22,128 bases of DNA, taken from CAVHIG01 sp963636105 (GTDB lineage Bacteria; Bacillota; Clostridia; Peptostreptococcales; Anaerovoracaceae). Below the pieces are notes generated by a model that searched no databases, was not told the origin of the DNA, and saw nothing but the letters and a program-made list of their open reading frames with translations. A program made the position numbers and the translations under genes. The first letter of the stretch is position 1; every line of letters starts with the position of its first letter. The stretch covers positions 1-22,128 of the forward strand of contig CAVHIG010000030.1 of the NCBI GenBank assembly GCA_963636105.1. Direction: 5' to 3'. Of the stretch, positions 8,001-14,649 are shown one piece after another.

Positions 8001-9249
8001 CTTTACGGAAAAGATGCGTGATGACAGATATACGATTCTTATTCCTCAAATGTCGCCTATACACTTCCAGTTTATAGAGGAGGTGCTCAGATATAGCGGC
8101 TACAATGCGGTGCTTTTGCCGCCTGTAGATAAAAATGCCGTGGATGAGGGACTGCGCTATATAAATAATGATGCTTGTTATCCTACTATTGTATCGCTCG
8201 GGCAGATTATTTCGGCGCTCAAGTCCGGCGCATATGATTTGGAGAAGACAGCTATCTTTATGTCTCAGACCGGAGGCGGCTGCAGGGCGAGCAATTATGT
8301 GGCCTTGCTCCGAAAGGCGCTTCGGGATCTCCATATGGAGCAAATTCCTGTAATTTCTGTAAATATGGTGGGTCTTGAGAAGAATCCGGGCTTTGACCTT
8401 ATGAAGCCAAAGCTTATAAAGCGCGCTCTTATGGCCGGAGTGTACGGAGATACCCTGATGAGGATACTCTACCGCACGCGCCCATATGAGGAAGTTTCCG
8501 GTACTGCGGATAAATTGGCAGAGCTTTGGTCTGAAATCATAAAGAAAAATCTCAGAAATGGCAATATGAAAGATTTCAAGAATAATCTGAGAAACATGGT
8601 GAGAGAATTTGATAATCTGCCGCTCAAGAAGATAAGCAAGCCGAGAGTTGGTGTGGTAGGTGAGATTCTTGTAAAATATCATCCGACGGCAAATAATGAT
8701 ATCGTCGGTGTAATCGAGCGAGAGGGCGGAGAGGCTGTCGTGCTTGATTTGATTGATTTCTTCCTTTATGGAATGTACAGCAAGAAATTCAATTATGAGC
8801 ATCTGTCCGGAAGCAAGAAGACTATGAAGCTGAATGCTCTGGCGATAAAGCTTATTGAGTATTTCAGAAAGCCGGCAAAGGTGGCGCTCAAGCTTTCAAA
8901 GCACTTTGATCCGCCTGCTTCGATTGAGCATACGGCAAAGAGAGCGCAGCAGGTTATTTCGCTTGGAAATCAATGCGGTGAGGGCTGGCTGCTCACAGGT
9001 GAGATGGTGGAGCTCATAGATAATGGTGTGGAAAATATTGTATGCTTGCAGCCTTTTGCCTGCCTTCCAAACCATGTGACAGGAAAGGGCATGATGAAAG
9101 CTCTCAGAAAGTATGATCCTATGGCAAATATAGCTGCTATTGACTATGATCCGGGTGCAAGCGAGGTCAACCAGCTAAACAGAATAAAGCTTATGATGGC
9201 GACTGCGCATAAAAATTTGGAAATAAAGGAAAAGAATGCAAGGGCATAA
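5002..9249 (+). CDS. Giant 2-hydroxyacyl-CoA dehydratase activase-like fusion (two BadF ATPase modules plus dehydratase-like modules)
   Basis: This is a 1415-residue single chain. Residues 1-265 and about 317-590 are two ASKHA ATPase modules of BadF/BcrA/HgdC type, each starting with a phosphate loop (GIDVGSTTVK; GIDAGSTTTK). Each has two cysteines 39 residues apart (C123/C162 and C443/C482), the spacing of the [4Fe-4S] ligands in HgdC activators. A Cys cluster follows (C604, C607, C611, C630), then a DUF2229-like region (about 668-890). Regions resembling HgdB/HgdC dehydratase subunits run to the end, with DACYPT (C1059), GGGCRA (C1094), NQCGEGW (C1325) and CLQPFACLPNH. By family knowledge the ATPases drive electrons at low potential into an iron-sulfur partner, and here donor and acceptor may be fused. 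The real substrate is unknown. GGAGG sits 12 bases upstream of the ATG, which is long. No dehydratase pathway genes are adjacent. Confidence 0.88.
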   Translation: MGLKLGIDVGSTTVKLVLLDENDKIVYSRYERHMSNVFLKVSELLEDFYREKGDLRVKAVITGSGGLSLASLLGLPFEQEVISCSKAVEECIPKTDVAIELGGEDAKITFYGATVEQRMNGTCAGGTGAFIDQMAVLLNTDANGLNEGAKKYKTIYPIAARCGVFAKTDIQPLINDGAAFEDISVSIFQAVVNQTISGLACGRTIKGNVAFLGGPLFFLSELRKRFIETLHLTEEQVIFPENSQYFVAMGAALLAESKEETSIEKLVNTIKNADPEMLSDTKHIKPLFKDEADYEAFKARHEKDKIKRADIKKASGELFLGIDAGSTTTKAVLIDKESNLLYSFYRGNEGKPVEATMQMLRELYSLLPSEAYIASTYVTGYGEGLIKAAYKADGGIIETMAHYKGANEFLPGVEFILDIGGQDMKCMKIKDGAIYNIMLNEACSSGCGSFIETYARSVDMSVADFAKEGLFASAPVDLGTRCTVFMNSKVKQAQKEGATIGDISAGLSFSVVKNALYKVIKLRNTDEAGEKIVVQGGTFLNDSVLRSIELIFGKDVVRPDIAGLMGAYGAAIFARENHETGAHSTLLTAEALDSFTIKNTHTRCGGCENHCLLTINSFNDGSRYITGNRCEKGEGKEKNSNNLPNLYEYKFKRLFEYEPLSEEAATRGVVGIPRVLNMYENYPFWFTFFTELGFRVVLSPQSSKEMYEQGMETISSDTACYPAKLVHGHVKWLVDNDIKWIFYPSINYERIEDTTQPNHYNCPIVATYPEVIGNNMEDIFAASNVVFSHPFLPYDDDECLMRELTGLFNGSISKDEIKAAVVKARKEDENFKHDMRQAGERTLKYIEEHGIKGIILAGRPYHLDPEINHGIDKLITQFDMAVLTEDSVAHLATLTRPIRVLDQWMYHSRLYRAATFAGTREDVELIQLNSFGCGLDAVTTDQVEEIARSCNKLYTVLKIDEGSNLGAARIRIRSLAAAMSERKKNGIKPHESNDHFERKLFTEKMRDDRYTILIPQMSPIHFQFIEEVLRYSGYNAVLLPPVDKNAVDEGLRYINNDACYPTIVSLGQIISALKSGAYDLEKTAIFMSQTGGGCRASNYVALLRKALRDLHMEQIPVISVNMVGLEKNPGFDLMKPKLIKRALMAGVYGDTLMRILYRTRPYEEVSGTADKLAELWSEIIKKNLRNGNMKDFKNNLRNMVREFDNLPLKKISKPRVGVVGEILVKYHPTANNDIVGVIEREGGEAVVLDLIDFFLYGMYSKKFNYEHLSGSKKTMKLNALAIKLIEYFRKPAKVALKLSKHFDPPASIEHTAKRAQQVISLGNQCGEGWLLTGEMVELIDNGVENIVCLQPFACLPNHVTGKGMMKALRKYDPMANIAAIDYDPGASEVNQLNRIKLMMATAHKNLEIKEKNARA

Positions 9250-9276
9250 ATTTCTGACTAAACCTTAATTGAAATC

Positions 9277-9305
9277 TTGAATTGAAATTTAATATGTGTT
9301 AGAAT
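9277..9305 (+). promoter_or_regulatory. Promoter for yebC
   Basis: TTGAAT (9277-9282) and TAGAAT (9300-9305) are separated by 17 bases. The predicted start of transcription is about 40 bases before the yebC ATG. Confidence 0.7.
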
Positions 9306-9354
9306 ATATCACGTATTTAATTTTCAAAACATTTTAGAGTTAGGAGGTGTCTCC

Positions 9355-10083
9355 ATGGGTAGACACGGTACGATCGCAGGTCGTAAGGCAGCTCAGGATT
9401 CAAAGAGAGCCGCTATATTTACAAAATACGCAAGAGCTATTACAGTAGCAGCAAAGGCCGGAGGAGATCCGGAATACAACGCAACCCTCAGAGTTGCCAT
9501 AGAAAAAGCCAAAGGCGTAGGCGTTCCGAATGATAATATTACAAGAGCTATCAAAAAGGGTACAGGAGAGCTCGCAGGTGAGACTTACGAAGAGCTTAGC
9601 TTTGAAGGCTATGGCGCGGGTGGCGTAGCTATTATTGTAGAGGCTTTGACAGATAATAGAAACAGAACTACCTCCGCGGTAAGGTCTACATTTGATAAGT
9701 ACGGTGGAAATTTAGGCACACCGGGATGCGTATCCTATATGTTTGCCAGAAAAGGCGTCATCCTTATTGAAAAGACAGATGATATAGATGAGGATTCATT
9801 GATGGAAGCGGCTCTGGAAGCAGGCGCTGACGATATGACTTCAAACGAGGACAGCTTCGAAATCTTGACTGATCCATCGGCTTATGCTGATGTATACAAT
9901 GCTCTGTCCGCGACTTACGAAATAGCTGAGGCAGACATTGAATATGTGCCTTCAATGGAGTCGAGCCCATCGGATCCGCATGATATCAAAAATCTCAGAA
10001 AGATGATAGATCTTCTTGAGGACAATGACGATGTACAGAAGGTACATACAAATTGCGGAATTGACCTCTATGAAGAGGAATAG
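9355..10083 (+). CDS. yebC: YebC/PmpR family DNA-binding or translation-associated regulator
   Basis: This 242-residue cytosolic protein has the family start MGRHGTIAGRKAAQDSKRAA and the conserved stretches GVGVPNDNITRAIKKGTG and YEGYGAGG-like EGYGAGGVAIIVEALTDNRNRT, plus GGNLGTPGCVSYMFARKG. The length and three-domain layout match the family. YebC proteins are described as transcription regulators, and some members are reported to help ribosomes through proline-rich stretches; the sequence alone does not decide which applies. The ATG follows AGGAGG (9342-9347) at seven bases. It is preceded by its own promoter. No hairpin terminator is evident before the 6S-like RNA that starts about 20 bases after the stop, so the RNA could be cut from, or overlap, read-through transcripts. 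Confidence 0.95.
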   Translation: MGRHGTIAGRKAAQDSKRAAIFTKYARAITVAAKAGGDPEYNATLRVAIEKAKGVGVPNDNITRAIKKGTGELAGETYEELSFEGYGAGGVAIIVEALTDNRNRTTSAVRSTFDKYGGNLGTPGCVSYMFARKGVILIEKTDDIDEDSLMEAALEAGADDMTSNEDSFEILTDPSAYADVYNALSATYEIAEADIEYVPSMESSPSDPHDIKNLRKMIDLLEDNDDVQKVHTNCGIDLYEEE

Positions 10084-10102
10084 AATTTGACACAATAAAA
10101 AT

Positions 10103-10280
10103 ATCCTGAGATGTACGTTAGGGAATCATAAAAGAACCTACACTTTAGCTACGGGAGCGCGGGTTTTTGTCAGCCTATGCCAAGCCTCCATTGCAGGGGA
10201 AGGCAGAAGCGGAAACAGCGCACCCACCTATCATACGATAGGGCGTCTTTTATCTCCCGACGGCATATTCGGGATTTTTT
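10103..10280 (+). ncRNA. ssrS: Probable 6S RNA
   Basis: The 178-base region folds as 6S RNA should. A closing stem forms from ATCCTGA (10103-10109) with TCGGGAT (10269-10275) and continues through CGT..GGG with CCC..ACG. A central bubble has a perfect hairpin, CCTATC-ATAC-GATAGG (10227-10242), on its 3' side. A long terminal arm pairs GGGAGCGC with GCGCACCC and GTTTTTGT with GCGGAAAC, capped by TGCC/GGCA. The 5' CCTGAGATGT resembles the start of known 6S RNAs, and six T follow the closing stem. 6S RNA mimics an open promoter and sequesters sigma-A RNA polymerase. The 5' end is not fixed: TTGACA at 10087 has no good -10 for this start. Confidence 0.68.
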
Positions 10281-10399
10281 AAATTTTAGAGCTTGCTTTT
10301 TGCAGCATAGTTCAATTTTGTTGTAGAAACGGCGAAGAATTTTTACAGTTATATGGATGCTCCTACGCATCTTATCTAAAATATGATATAGAAAGGAAT

Positions 10400-10428
10400 A
10401 TAGTGTTTTGTATTATAGAAAACACTAT
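10400..10428 (+). promoter_or_regulatory. Perfect 10-bp inverted repeat beside the guaA ribosome site
   Basis: ATAGTGTTTT (10400-10409) and AAAACACTAT (10419-10428) are separated by nine bases that contain TATTAT. The right arm ends two bases before the GGTGG ribosome site of guaA. It could be an operator over a -10 box, or an mRNA hairpin that controls access to the ribosome site. No purine riboswitch was found. The rest of 10281-10399 shows only a small hairpin (GATGC/GCATC around 10357-10372) and no clear -35. Confidence 0.55.
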
Positions 10429-10439
10429 GCGGTGGATTT

Positions 10440-11414
10440 ATGGACAGCAACAAAAGACCGGAAAGCATGGAAAGAATCACAAATCAGGCGCAGGCTGAAG
10501 CCTTTATCGCTGAGCAGGTAGCGGCAATTCAAAAGCAGGTAGGGGATAAAAAGGTTCTGCTTGCACTCTCTGGCGGTGTAGACTCATCAGTGGTAGCTGC
10601 ACTTTTGATAAAGGCGATAGGCAAGCAGCTTGTATGTGTACACGTAAATCATGGCTTGCTTCGCAAGGGTGAGCCGGAGCAGGTTGTAGAAGTATTCCGC
10701 AACCAGATGAACGCAAATTTGATCTATGTAGATGCTGTAGATCGTTTCCTTGACAAACTCGCGGGAGTAGAGGAGCCGGAAAAGAAGAGAAAAATTATAG
10801 GCGCCGAATTTATCCGTGTATTTGAAGAGGAAGCAAGAAAATTGGAAGGAATAGAATTCCTTGCTCAGGGCACTATCTATCCGGATATCCTCGAAAGTGA
10901 CGGTGTCAAGGCGCATCACAATGTAGGCGGACTGCCGGAGGATATGAAATTTGAGCTTGTAGAGCCGGTAAAATTATTGTATAAGGATGAAGTACGTGTA
11001 GTAGGCAAGGCTCTCGGACTGCCGGATAGCATGGTTTACAGACAGCCGTTCCCAGGACCTGGTCTTGGCGTACGCTGCACAGGCGCGATTACAAGAGACA
11101 GACTCGAGGCTGTAAGAGAAGCAGACGCAATTGCTCGCGAGGAAATAGGCAAACTCAATCCTACTCCTTGGCAGTACTTTGTAGCGATTCCGGATCTCAA
11201 ATCCACCGGCATCAAAGACGGAAAGAGATACATGGGCTGGGCAGCGATCATCCGCGCGATCGACACGGTAGACGCAGTTACCGCAACCTCTGTAGAAATT
11301 CCATTTAGTACACTTGCTAAGATAAGAGACAGAATAATCGCTGAGGTACCGGGCGTAAATAGAGTCCTCTGGGACATCTCCGACAAACCGGTGTCTACGA
11401 TCGAATGGGAATAG
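10440..11414 (+). CDS. guaA: GMP synthetase ATP-pyrophosphatase subunit (no glutaminase domain)
   Basis: This 324-residue protein is the C-terminal two thirds of usual bacterial GuaA. It has the N-type ATP-pyrophosphatase loop SGGVDSS at residues 44-50, then HVNHGLLRKGE, GTIYPDILES, the NVGGLPEDM turn, and the GMP-synthetase dimerisation domain with RQPFPGPGLGVRC, ending in SDKPVSTIEWE. It activates XMP with ATP and aminates it to GMP. Bacterial GuaA normally begins with a class-I glutamine amidotransferase of about 190 residues, which is absent here. The upstream 155 bases contain no remnant of it in any frame. Archaea have such split enzymes, so a separate amidotransferase gene may lie elsewhere, or free ammonia may be used. 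The ATG follows GGTGG at four bases, a weak and close site. It seems to be a single-gene unit. Confidence 0.93.
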   Translation: MDSNKRPESMERITNQAQAEAFIAEQVAAIQKQVGDKKVLLALSGGVDSSVVAALLIKAIGKQLVCVHVNHGLLRKGEPEQVVEVFRNQMNANLIYVDAVDRFLDKLAGVEEPEKKRKIIGAEFIRVFEEEARKLEGIEFLAQGTIYPDILESDGVKAHHNVGGLPEDMKFELVEPVKLLYKDEVRVVGKALGLPDSMVYRQPFPGPGLGVRCTGAITRDRLEAVREADAIAREEIGKLNPTPWQYFVAIPDLKSTGIKDGKRYMGWAAIIRAIDTVDAVTATSVEIPFSTLAKIRDRIIAEVPGVNRVLWDISDKPVSTIEWE

Positions 11415-11421
11415 AACTAAA

Positions 11422-11458
11422 AGAGCTACCTGCTTCTAACTGATAGACAGGTAGCTCT
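11422..11458 (+). terminator. Hairpin after guaA, possible terminator
   Basis: AGAGCTACCTG (11422-11432) and CAGGTAGCTCT (11448-11458) form a perfect 11-bp stem with a 15-base loop, eight bases after the guaA stop. There is no T run after it, so it may be a factor-dependent terminator, an mRNA-stabilising 3' hairpin, or a leader element of the next gene. Confidence 0.5.
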
Positions 11459-11529
11459 GATACCGTTTAAGTAAATTCCAAGCTATTTAAGCTGAAAAAA
11501 TAAAAAAAGAGCAAAGTAAGGTAAAGTAA

Positions 11530-12660
11530 TTGAGTAAGGTCGTTTCGTTTTTTTATGGAAATATAGTTTTGAGCATTTCAATTTTGCTTGCGATTGTTTC
11601 GTCTATTTTTGTAAGCCCCGATGCGGGCGATATTGCGGGGTATATAGATTTTCGCACATTATCGATTTTGCTGTCTTTGATTATAGTCATGGAAGGTTAT
11701 AAAAAGCTTGGAGTTTTTGACGAGCTTGCTCAGGATATGCTCTCGCATGTAAAGAATATCAGACAGCTGATATTGCTTCTGGTTATGATGTGCTTTTTTT
11801 TCAGCATGGGCATTACAAATGATGTAGCTCTCATAACCTTTGTCCCTTTTACCATCGTAGTGCTTTCGATGCTGGGAGAGGCTGCGAAAAGGAGATGGAT
11901 GGTGCCTACTGTTGTGATGCAGACCATTGCTGCAAACCTTGGCAGTATGCTGACTCCGGTAGGCAATCCGCAAAATCTTTATCTCAGCGGGAAGGCTCAT
12001 ATGGATGCTACGGACTTTGTTCTTTCCATGCTGCCGCTCACCGCAGTAGCATTTTTGCTTTTGACTCTATGGATATGGATAAAATGCGGCAAAAATAGGG
12101 AAAACATAGAATTGAATTTTACCGGCAAAAGGATTCATGGAAGCGCATATAAGGTCGCCGCCTATACAATGCTTTTCCTTCTATGTCTGCTGGCAGTTGC
12201 CAATCTTTTGAATTATTGGATAGTACTGCTTGTTGTCCTTGCTTCGGTGCTTTTGCTTGATCGAAAGCTTTTAAAGGAGATCGATTATTCCCTGATCTTC
12301 ACCTTTATTGCGCTATTCATATTTATAGGCAATATAGGCGAGCTGCGCAGCTTCAGCCTATTTCTGCGCGATATAATGCGAGGACATGAGATGCTGACAG
12401 CTGTCGCGGTAGGGCAGCTCATAAGCAATGTCCCGGCTGCGCTGCTCCTTTCCGGTTTTACAAAGAATTATAGCGCACTTATCATAGGCACAAATATAGG
12501 CGGACTCGGAACCCTGATAGCCTCTATGGCCAGCTTGATATCATTCAAATATGTTGCAAATGAGGACAAAAATGTCTGCACAAAGTACATCCTGTATTTT
12601 ACCGCGGCGAATTTAATATTTTTGCTCATTCTTTTGGCCTGTGCTTATTTCTTATACTAA
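11530..12660 (+). CDS. SLC13/ArsB/NhaD-type anion or ion permease
   Basis: This 376-residue integral membrane protein has about ten hydrophobic segments. It resembles the ion-transporter superfamily of ArsB, NhaD and SLC13 permeases: an early FRTLSILLSLIIVMEG, then MGITNDVALITFVPFTIVVL, then the substrate-loop signature NLGSMLTPVGNPQNLYLSG. The second half repeats the fold with SNVPAALLLSGFTKNYSALIIGTNIGGLGTLIASMASL. The doubled N-P/N-V-P hairpins are typical of this group. The substrate (dicarboxylate, sulfate, arsenite or sodium/proton) cannot be told. It appears to start with TTG at 11530, with AAGG eight bases upstream; no in-frame ATG is near. It is followed by a strong terminator, so it is a single-gene unit. 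Confidence 0.82.
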   Translation: MSKVVSFFYGNIVLSISILLAIVSSIFVSPDAGDIAGYIDFRTLSILLSLIIVMEGYKKLGVFDELAQDMLSHVKNIRQLILLLVMMCFFFSMGITNDVALITFVPFTIVVLSMLGEAAKRRWMVPTVVMQTIAANLGSMLTPVGNPQNLYLSGKAHMDATDFVLSMLPLTAVAFLLLTLWIWIKCGKNRENIELNFTGKRIHGSAYKVAAYTMLFLLCLLAVANLLNYWIVLLVVLASVLLLDRKLLKEIDYSLIFTFIALFIFIGNIGELRSFSLFLRDIMRGHEMLTAVAVGQLISNVPAALLLSGFTKNYSALIIGTNIGGLGTLIASMASLISFKYVANEDKNVCTKYILYFTAANLIFLLILLACAYFLY

Positions 12661-12735
12661 GCCTTTCTTGCCAAACGCAAATCATTTGCTATACCTTCGG
12701 ATACTTTAGATATAAATAAGCCAAGATGTGATATG

Positions 12736-12777
12736 GCCGCAAACTTTGGAATTTCATGGTTTGCGGCATTTTTATTT
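12736..12777 (+). terminator. Terminator of the permease gene
   Basis: GCCGCAAAC (12736-12744) and GTTTGCGGC (12759-12767) form a perfect 9-bp stem with a 14-base loop, followed by ATTTTTATTTT. It lies about 75 bases after the stop codon. Confidence 0.92.
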
Positions 12778-12824
12778 TGCCTGCGACGTCTTTGTAAATT
12801 TTCAATTCTTTTTCATAGTAAGCC

Positions 12825-12853
12825 TTGACATTTAGGATATAAGAGTATATGAT
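12825..12853 (+). promoter_or_regulatory. Promoter of the pot operon
   Basis: A perfect -35 TTGACA (12825-12830) and -10 TATGAT (12848-12853) are separated by 17 bases. Transcription should begin near 12860, giving the regulator gene an unusually long leader of about 177 bases. Confidence 0.82.
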
Positions 12854-12859
12854 TATTCA

Positions 12860-13036
12860 TGGCGAGTTTAGTATTTCTAAACTTGAAGTTTAAAAATATT
12901 TAATTCCGCGGATATTGCGGTTTTCGGAAGGGCGGCTTTTTTCGACGCCTTTTCTTACTGTATATTTGCTTGGAATAAATGTAGCAAGCATCTTGCTGCT
13001 TGTCATAAAAAGATAATTAGGGAGAAGGTCCTAAAT
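12860..13036 (+). promoter_or_regulatory. Long structured leader of the pot operon
   Basis: The leader contains the hairpin GTTTAG-tattt-CTAAAC, then CCGC-GGATATT-GCGG (12906-12920), then a GGCG/CGCC hairpin extended by A-T and G-U pairs (12927-12934 with 12946-12953). It ends with a palindrome, GCAAG-CAT-CTTGC (12984-12996), inside a run of TTGC/GCAA half-sites (12966-13004). The ribosome site GGAGAAGG (13021-13028) follows. No known riboswitch is recognised. It may be an operator for the XRE regulator, an attenuator, or both. Confidence 0.45.
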
Positions 13037-13573
13037 ATGGAAATCGGTTCGAAAATAAGAGAGCTGCGGGTTTTGAAGGGTTTGACGCAAGAGGAGCTTG
13101 CTGATAGAAGTGAGCTTTCGAAAGGTTTTATTTCGCAGGTTGAAAATGATCTCACGTCGCCGTCTATAGCAACGCTTGAGGATTTGCTTCAATGCCTGGG
13201 GACTACGATCAGCGAATTTTTCGCGGCAGAGGAGGAGAGCCTGCAGGTTGTATTCGGCTATGAGGACTATTTTGAAAAGGATGACGATGGCCTGAAAAAC
13301 AAGACGGAGTGGATCATTCCGAATGCTCAAAAGAATATGATGGAGCCTATCAAAATGACTATAGAAGCAGGCGGGCAGACTTATCCCGACAATCCGCATG
13401 AGGGTGAAGAATTCGGCTATGTGCTTAAAGGTGAAATCACAATAATCCTCGGAAAAAATAAATATAAGGCGAAGGAAGGGGAATCCTTTTACTATACTTC
13501 AGACAAAAAGCATTATATTACATCAAAGAAAGGAGCCGAAGTCTTGTGGGTGAGCACTCCTCCAAGCTTCTGA
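13037..13573 (+). CDS. XRE-family regulator with C-terminal cupin domain (PuuR/PotR-like)
   Basis: The 178-residue protein has an N-terminal helix-turn-helix of XRE/Cro type (residues 1-62; IRELRVLKGLTQEELADRS, then KGFISQVENDLTSPSIATL). A C-terminal cupin sensor domain spans about 100-176, including HEGEEFGYVLKGEITIILG and KKHYITSKKGAEVLWVSTP. The arrangement is that of PuuR-like regulators, which often sit at the head of polyamine transport operons and sense polyamines or related ligands. It is the first gene of the operon, eight bases before potA. It probably regulates its own promoter, where palindromic TTGC-rich sequences lie. The start follows GGAGAAGG at eight bases. The ligand is inferred from context only. 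Confidence 0.88.
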   Translation: MEIGSKIRELRVLKGLTQEELADRSELSKGFISQVENDLTSPSIATLEDLLQCLGTTISEFFAAEEESLQVVFGYEDYFEKDDDGLKNKTEWIIPNAQKNMMEPIKMTIEAGGQTYPDNPHEGEEFGYVLKGEITIILGKNKYKAKEGESFYYTSDKKHYITSKKGAEVLWVSTPPSF

Positions 13574-13581
13574 TTTAAAGT

Positions 13582-14649
13582 ATGGCACTGATAGAACTTA
13601 TAGACATTTCCAAATCATTTGACGGCGAAGTCGTACTTGATGAATTCAATCTGAAAATCGAGGAAAATCAATTTATAACCTTGCTCGGGCCATCTGGCTG
13701 CGGCAAGACTACCACGCTCAGAATTTTAGGCGGCTTCGAGACCCCGGACACCGGCAGGGTACTCTTCGACGGCAGAGACATCACGCAGTTTCCGCCAAAC
13801 AAAAGACACATAAATACGGTGTTCCAGAAATATGCGCTGTTTCCGCACATGAACGTGGCGCAAAATATAGAATTCGGCCTTAAAATCAGCGGAAAAAGCA
13901 AGGATTACATAAAGGACAAGGTAGATTACGCGCTGAAGCTTGTAAATCTCAAGGGTTATGAGAAAAGGGCCGTAAACTCCTTAAGCGGTGGTCAGCAGCA
14001 GAGAATTGCGATTGCAAGAGCCATTGTAAATGAGCCGAAGGTGCTGCTTTTGGATGAACCGCTCGGGGCGCTTGACCTTAAGCTCAGGCAGGAGATGCAA
14101 TATGAGCTTATCAGACTGAAAAAAGAGCTCGGCATCACCTTCCTCTATGTGACGCATGACCAGGAGGAGGCGCTTACAATGTCGGATCTTGTGGTCGTGA
14201 TGAATCAGGGCTATATCCAGCAGATGGGTACGCCTGAGCAAATCTACAATGAGCCTGAAAATGCGTTTGTTGCGGACTTTATAGGCGACAGCAATATTGT
14301 GGATGGCGTCATGGTGGAGGACAGGCTTGTCAAAATTTGCGGCTGCGTATTTCCTTGCATAGACGAGGGCTTCGGACGCAATAAGCCGGTGGACGTTGTG
14401 ATAAGGCCTGAGGACATCGTAATCGCAAAGCCGGGTCAGGGTATAATCGACGGCGTGGTGACCTCAAATGTATTTATAGGAGTGCATTATGAGATGTGCA
14501 TAGAGGCCGGCGGCTTTGAGTGGCTTGTTCAAAATACGGTAAGCTATCCTGTGGGGACGGAGGTCTCGATGAGCGTTTTGCCGGAGAATATACAGATTAT
14601 GCACAAACCGCAATCTGAGGACGAGGAGGCTATATCGGTAGATGACTAA
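13582..14649 (+). CDS. potA: Spermidine/putrescine ABC transporter ATP-binding protein
   Basis: This 355-residue ABC ATPase energises polyamine import. Walker A GPSGCGKT is at residues 36-43, the Q-loop at VFQKYALFPHM, the signature LSGGQQQ at 134-140, Walker B VLLLDEP at 154-160, the D-loop at GALDLK, and the switch histidine in VTHD at 192. The last 110 residues form a TOBE regulatory domain, as in PotA and MalK-type ATPases. It starts eight bases after the regulator gene stop and has no strong ribosome site, so translational coupling is likely. Its stop overlaps the start of potB by eight bases. All catalytic motifs are intact. The substrate is assigned from the PotD-type binding protein and the PotB/PotC permeases that follow. 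Confidence 0.95.
   Translation: MALIELIDISKSFDGEVVLDEFNLKIEENQFITLLGPSGCGKTTTLRILGGFETPDTGRVLFDGRDITQFPPNKRHINTVFQKYALFPHMNVAQNIEFGLKISGKSKDYIKDKVDYALKLVNLKGYEKRAVNSLSGGQQQRIAIARAIVNEPKVLLLDEPLGALDLKLRQEMQYELIRLKKELGITFLYVTHDQEEALTMSDLVVVMNQGYIQQMGTPEQIYNEPENAFVADFIGDSNIVDGVMVEDRLVKICGCVFPCIDEGFGRNKPVDVVIRPEDIVIAKPGQGIIDGVVTSNVFIGVHYEMCIEAGGFEWLVQNTVSYPVGTEVSMSVLPENIQIMHKPQSEDEEAISVDD

Noticed and set aside
7939..8802. 287-codon minus-strand open frame inside the activase gene
   Set aside because: It is antisense to a conserved domain-rich coding region, with His/Ile/Arg-rich translation typical of a shadow frame.
10281..10439. Purine riboswitch upstream of guaA
   Set aside because: The conserved loop sequences of the purine aptamer are absent.
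12859..12903. 14-codon open frame (ATGGCGAGT...) at the start of the pot leader, a possible leader peptide
   Set aside because: The ATG coincides with the predicted transcription start, has no ribosome site and no run of a diagnostic amino acid.
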